NCBI RefSeq assembly: GCF_000224145.3
Contig: NC_020176.2
Coordinates: forward strand, 744,693-808,692
DNA length: 64,000 bases
Direction of reading: 5' to 3'
Source of the DNA: Ciona intestinalis
Taxonomy: Eukaryota > Chordata > Ascidiacea > Phlebobranchia > Cionidae
The translations under genes were made by a program, and so were the position numbers. Every line of letters begins with the position of its first letter. The first letter of the stretch is position 1. Positions 60,067 to 64,000 of the stretch are shown here, piece after piece. The notes beneath the pieces were generated by a model. It was not told where the DNA came from, did not search any database, and saw nothing but the letters and a program-made list of their open reading frames with translations.

Positions 60067-63000
60067 CTAATCTCGAAATCTTCTGAAAAGTAGCGCGAAC
60101 GCTAGTAACCGGAACCCGATCAACACCGCCACCATGCAGCCAAAATATTCCCCAAACCTTTCCTAAACATGAAATGTTATTTCTAACTTTACGCACTTGT
60201 AATTATTACGTCATACCTGGTCAATGTCGTAATATTTCAGAACGTCATTTCCGTTCCGGAACAAGCAGTCCAAGGTTCTATTTGTTTGTGATAACACTGT
60301 ACCATTGTTCTGTATGACGTCACATTCTAGAATGACAAATAATAATTTGATTGAATTTCTTCGGTAAGACGCGCGATAAACAAAAATATTATGTAACGTA
60401 TTTTATAATAGATTGGGGTAGGATGGGACATGTTTCATTCTATTTATCGTTTCATTTGGTAGAAAAAAAATAATATTTACGGAATCATATATACGGTAAC
60501 CGTGTTTTCTCAACTCTAAATTACGCAATTAAGAAATATGGGATATTGTGTGCTATAACTATATACCCATCTTACCCCACAGTAATGACGTCACTTACCA
60601 AAGCTCTCTACCGACCTCCACTGGTTGACCATTAGCAACTTACTAGAATAGTCGAACCAAGATAAATATTTGATCCATTGTAGATAGACGCGGACGTTTC
60701 TGCGATGACATCATGATATTTATGATGACGCCATGATATTTATGACGTAGTAATAAGAGTTTAATAAAATCTATCTATAGTGTGAGGTCCTTGTTTGGAA
60801 ACCATAGGATTTATGTCCGGTTTGACGCAATATTCCAACACTCATACAACTTATACATAGGTCTATATATTACATAGGTCGGAAAGTGCTTCAAAAATGT
60901 TAAATGAACCTAACTGCAATTTTTTATAATTGTAGTAGTTGCCTTTTGGGGCAGAGGCACGAACTGGCCGGTACTCATTATGCCCTTGTTTTTTGCCGCC
61001 TATGCCCCTTTTAAACACAGTATCCGGCATGCCAAGCCGTATGCAAAACCGTGTCCAATTCCGCATGGGGCAGCGAAATCCGGACAAAACAGACAAAACG
61101 GTCGAATTCCGGATACTGTGTACAGCCACCTTAAGGCCGATTACTGCTAATTAAAAAAAAAGGAATACAGGCTTAAACCTGGTGAAATCAATCCTATGTA
61201 GGGTGTACATGAGAGCTATATATTTGGTGAAACTATGCGAACCCGAGACATGATAGGTTGAAAACACTTATTTAGAATTACCTCTCGTTTATAAATACCC
61301 CTGATAGTATCATTATCGGCAACACGACAGGCGGCACAAAAGTTAGAGCTGTATGTTGATTTTTCGCAAGGCATGCGATGAAATATCCAATTGAAACACA
61401 CGTATTCACCAATATTACCACTATGAGCACGTACAGGAAGAAATGGCCGACACCGGGGTATAATCCTGGAAAGGTTCACTGTGCTGATTTAAATTTGTCT
61501 ATATTGTTAGGTTTATTGTAAAGAACGATGATATAGCGTTTCGTAAATTTATGGGTTTGGATTGCGTAGTAGGGCAATTTGCGACTTTAGGAACCACTAT
61601 GAATGAATAAATGGTTGAATGTAACTTATTTATCCTGTCGTATTTCCGGCTTCTCGAGTTCCAATATAAGCCACGAGTAATTATTCTCCTGTTTTTTTTA
61701 TTTTTTTTTAAATGTATATATGTATGTCTGTCTAGCAATTTATACGTACACTTGGCTGGATAAATTAGGGTTGTGTCTTATTGCTAAAAACACACTAGCA
61801 GCGTCGAGCTTTGAACCCACGCCATTTCGCACCTCGTAAATGTAACTTACCTGTCATAAAATAAACTATTATGGACTTGACTATAAGGATTAAAGTAAAC
61901 GACATTAACTCCGCTATATTCTTCGAGAGAAAAAACACAGCAACAGAATATAAAGCATTTCGATGTTCTCTTACTGAAACTTCGATCTGTAGCGGGAAGG
62001 CCTGTGAAACAAATGATTAGGTTCAGTAGCGCAGCCAGAGGGGGTTTAGGGGTCGCGACCCTTTCCTTATAAACCAACAAAAAAAATTTAAATAACAAAA
62101 AGAAATAAAAAAAAAACTTTTGAATTTTTTTGATTAAACTCCCCCCTTATTTTTTCTGGCTGTGCCACTGGTTGGGTCACTAAATGTAAAAAATCGTGAC
62201 GTAACTGTTACGCTTCTATATTGGCAGACTCGTAAAACATTCCCTTTCAGACATAACTTACTGTAACATAAAAGCCTAAAACCATCTTACGTGATACAGA
62301 ACAGTATATAGAGGCTCTTACACACCATACCACACATGTCCCCGCGTCAGGTAATTGATAAGGCAGGAAAATGTTGGAAATACACTACGTATTTTATATC
62401 GTACTGTGGGATAAGATAAGACACCTTTAGCACATATTATTTAAACATCTTGATCGTGTCTTAAACAATTAATAACGGTCTGCTGTGGGAGTCGTGAAAA
62501 TGCGGTTTTATAATTCTTTAAATGTTCTTTGTATACAACCAAATGGAATGAGAAAATCTAATAAAAAGGTGTCCCATCTTCTCCCCCCACCCTACTCTAC
62601 CAGTAGATGCAAACTGCCCAAAGGTTATTCATATTTATTTACAGTGTTTGGTAGCAGAAGTAACAAAATACTGTGTGTTTTTCACCTGCACAGTTGTGAT
62701 TGTTCCATTAACTGTAGCTGAAAATATTAGAATAAAAAATAAGCCATAGATGTCTCGGACCTCTTTACTTGAGTATGGCGTATTAAACGTGCGGAGGAAC
62801 ACCAAACCTATGACGAGGCCTGTGAACTAAAAAAATGATTTCGCACTAGGCTTATATGGTTTATTACTGTTGGGTAAGATGGGACAAAGTTATAGATTAT
62901 ATCCAAATATTCGGATCGTTCTTTTATCAATTAACAAAGATCTATGAGAGTCGTTCATTAAATATTCTTTGTTTACTACCGAAAAGGACAAAAAATAGAA

Positions 63001-64000
63001 CTGAAAAGTGTCCCATCTTCCCTACCCTACTATATATGTTGTGTTATTTTAAAATAGACAGACATTAGACATACTTTTGGATTTAAATGGTATTCAACTT
63101 ACACAGTTTCCAAAGAACCTTGCGCGAATAACATTGTTTCTAAAAGTTAGTTTAATAGCTCGAAACAAACAGGGTATAAGCTGCCGTATAAAGTTGACCC
63201 TGTAGCGTGATTTGGTGGTACTGGTTCGTGCTTGTTTCTGATAAAAATTACAAATTATAGGCGTTTATATTGTAACCAAAAGATAACGGGTTCGATACTC
63301 GATATACGTATACTGTTAACGGTGCTGTCAACTAAGTATTCACTAATGGTTTGTATAAGCAGTATATGGGTGTCGGGTAATGGGCCAACTCTTACCTTTA
63401 TCCCAAGTCTGTCATATCACGCTATATGATCTCACCCACGTATATAGGATAAAATTCAACAACATCCAATTCCATATTACAGTTAACCACAATCGATGGT
63501 GGTTTTAAAACTATCTAAGTTAAAACGTTCACGCAAAAGTTTTCACCTTACTAATGTCGTCGCATTTCTTGCTGGTACTTGAATTCGATGTATCTTTTTC
63601 ATCTAAAGTTTCAAAACGTTTCGCCAATTTATCAATAGTTTCCCTGTCAATTGAATAATGAAAAAGTTATAATTAGGAACAAGAATAGTTATAGTAGGGT
63701 GGGAGAAGATGGTACACCTTTGACACATAATAACTAAATATCCTGATTGTGTTTTAAACAATTAACAACGGTCTATGGAAGTCGTGAGGATAAAGTTTTA
63801 TAAAAAATCGTTAAATATTTGTTTACTACCAAATTGGAAAAGAAAATAGATTGAAAAGGTGTCCCATCTTTCCCCACCCTACTATATATTAAAATATTTA
63901 GAAACATAGGACATTTACTTTGCTTTGTTTTCCTCGCCAGCAACAATGGAAACTTCTTTGATGTAAAAATCCGCTGGGTTGTAGTTAGCGGGACATACAC
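60067..64000 (-). CDS. ABCG (white-like) half transporter, C-terminal part
   Basis: Minus-strand exons 64000-63919, 63643-63547, 63180-63103, 62826-62686, 62001-61851, 61465-61282, 60699-60599, 60326-60217 and 60162-60067 give 345 residues ending at TAG. The nucleotide-binding domain lies beyond the right edge. The visible part opens with the ABCG hallmark CPANYNPADFYIKEV after the ATPase domain, then a charged linker (KRFETLDEKDTSNSS), TM1-TM2 (FTGLVIGLVFL, IYGLFFILIFSATVNG), the conserved AFPLQIEVSVREH, further helices (LYPGVGHFFLYVLIVVIL, FVPPVVLPIMILSGVFIN), VYLQWIKYLSWFDYSSK, the external Cys loop and a last helix ending FRRFRD. The NPADFY and YLSWF motifs are closest to insect White and its animal relatives. 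Substrate unknown. Confidence 0.93.
60408..60592. mobile_element. Palindromic MITE copy
   Basis: ATAGATTGGGGTAGGATGGG, then ACATGTTTCATTCTATTTAT and ATTTGGTAGAAAAAAAAT; ends ACCCATCTTACCCCACAGTA. Between ABCG exons 60699-60599 and 60326-60217. Confidence 0.82.
62400..62600. mobile_element. Palindromic MITE copy
   Basis: CGTACTGTGGGATAAGATAA, then GACACCTTTAGCACATATTA and GATCGTGTCTTAAACAATTA; ends CATCTTCTCCCCCCACCCTA. In an ABCG intron. Confidence 0.87.
62865..63048. mobile_element. Palindromic MITE copy
   Basis: TTACTGTTGGGTAAGATGGG, CAATTAACAAAGATCTATGA and TTTACTACCGAAAAGGACAA; ends CCATCTTCCCTACCCTACTA. In an ABCG intron. Confidence 0.87.
63690..63892. mobile_element. Palindromic MITE copy, well preserved
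   Basis: TATAGTAGGGTGGGAGAAGA, ACACCTTTGACACATAATAA, GTGTTTTAAACAATTAACAA and TTTACTACCAAATTGGAAAA; ends ATCTTTCCCCACCCTACTAT. Both TA-flanked termini are present. Between ABCG exons. Confidence 0.9.

Noticed and set aside
60863..61154. Overlapping ORFs on both strands near 61000
   Set aside because: They lie in an ABCG intron, resemble no ABCG exon, and show no splice sites in phase; possibly a decayed repeat.

Overview
The window is animal genomic DNA, almost certainly from a solitary ascidian of the Ciona type. The evidence is AT-rich sequence, small exons in compact introns, chordate-like proteins, and many copies of a tRNA-headed SINE and a short palindromic MITE that resemble transposons known from Ciona. 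The species call is an inference. No bacterial features, CRISPR arrays or viral genes were seen.

Layout, left to right. 25-2225 (+): the last four exons of ILF2/NF45. 4222-8474 (+): TTI1, four exons. 8906-27329 (+): CFAP74, a ciliary protein I could read through 41 exons (1,727 codons plus stop, in frame throughout). 27669-27881 (-): a small basic ORF of unknown reality. 28408/28948-46332 (+): a large single-pass receptor with three YWTD beta-propellers, each followed by an EGF module, then a Thr-rich stalk, two HYR domains, a sushi domain, a Cys-rich ephrin-receptor-like module, a membrane helix and a basic, Pro-rich tail. 46941-52410 (+): a leucine-rich-repeat plus Ig membrane receptor whose frame is broken in this copy. 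58229-52825 (-): an EF-hand rhomboid protease of the RHBDL1/3 type. 64000-60067 (-): the C-terminal two thirds of the membrane half of a white-like ABCG transporter, running off the right edge.

The genes do not form one pathway. ILF2 and TTI1 are housekeeping, CFAP74 is axonemal, and the rest are membrane proteins. Intron phases were checked by adding exon lengths: TTI1 (1,056 aa), CFAP74, the rhomboid (359 aa) and ABCG all close in frame. The receptor closes from its first EGF-like exon onward, but its presumed signal-peptide exon does not match in phase.

Most interesting points: the receptor's domain combination; the tendency of SINE 3' ends to lie within tens of bases of exon borders; a MITE nested in a SINE with a 9-bp target duplication; a minisatellite apparently built from the SINE tail; a frameshift plus an in-frame stop in the LRR-Ig gene; and two GC-AG introns with the same donor sequence.
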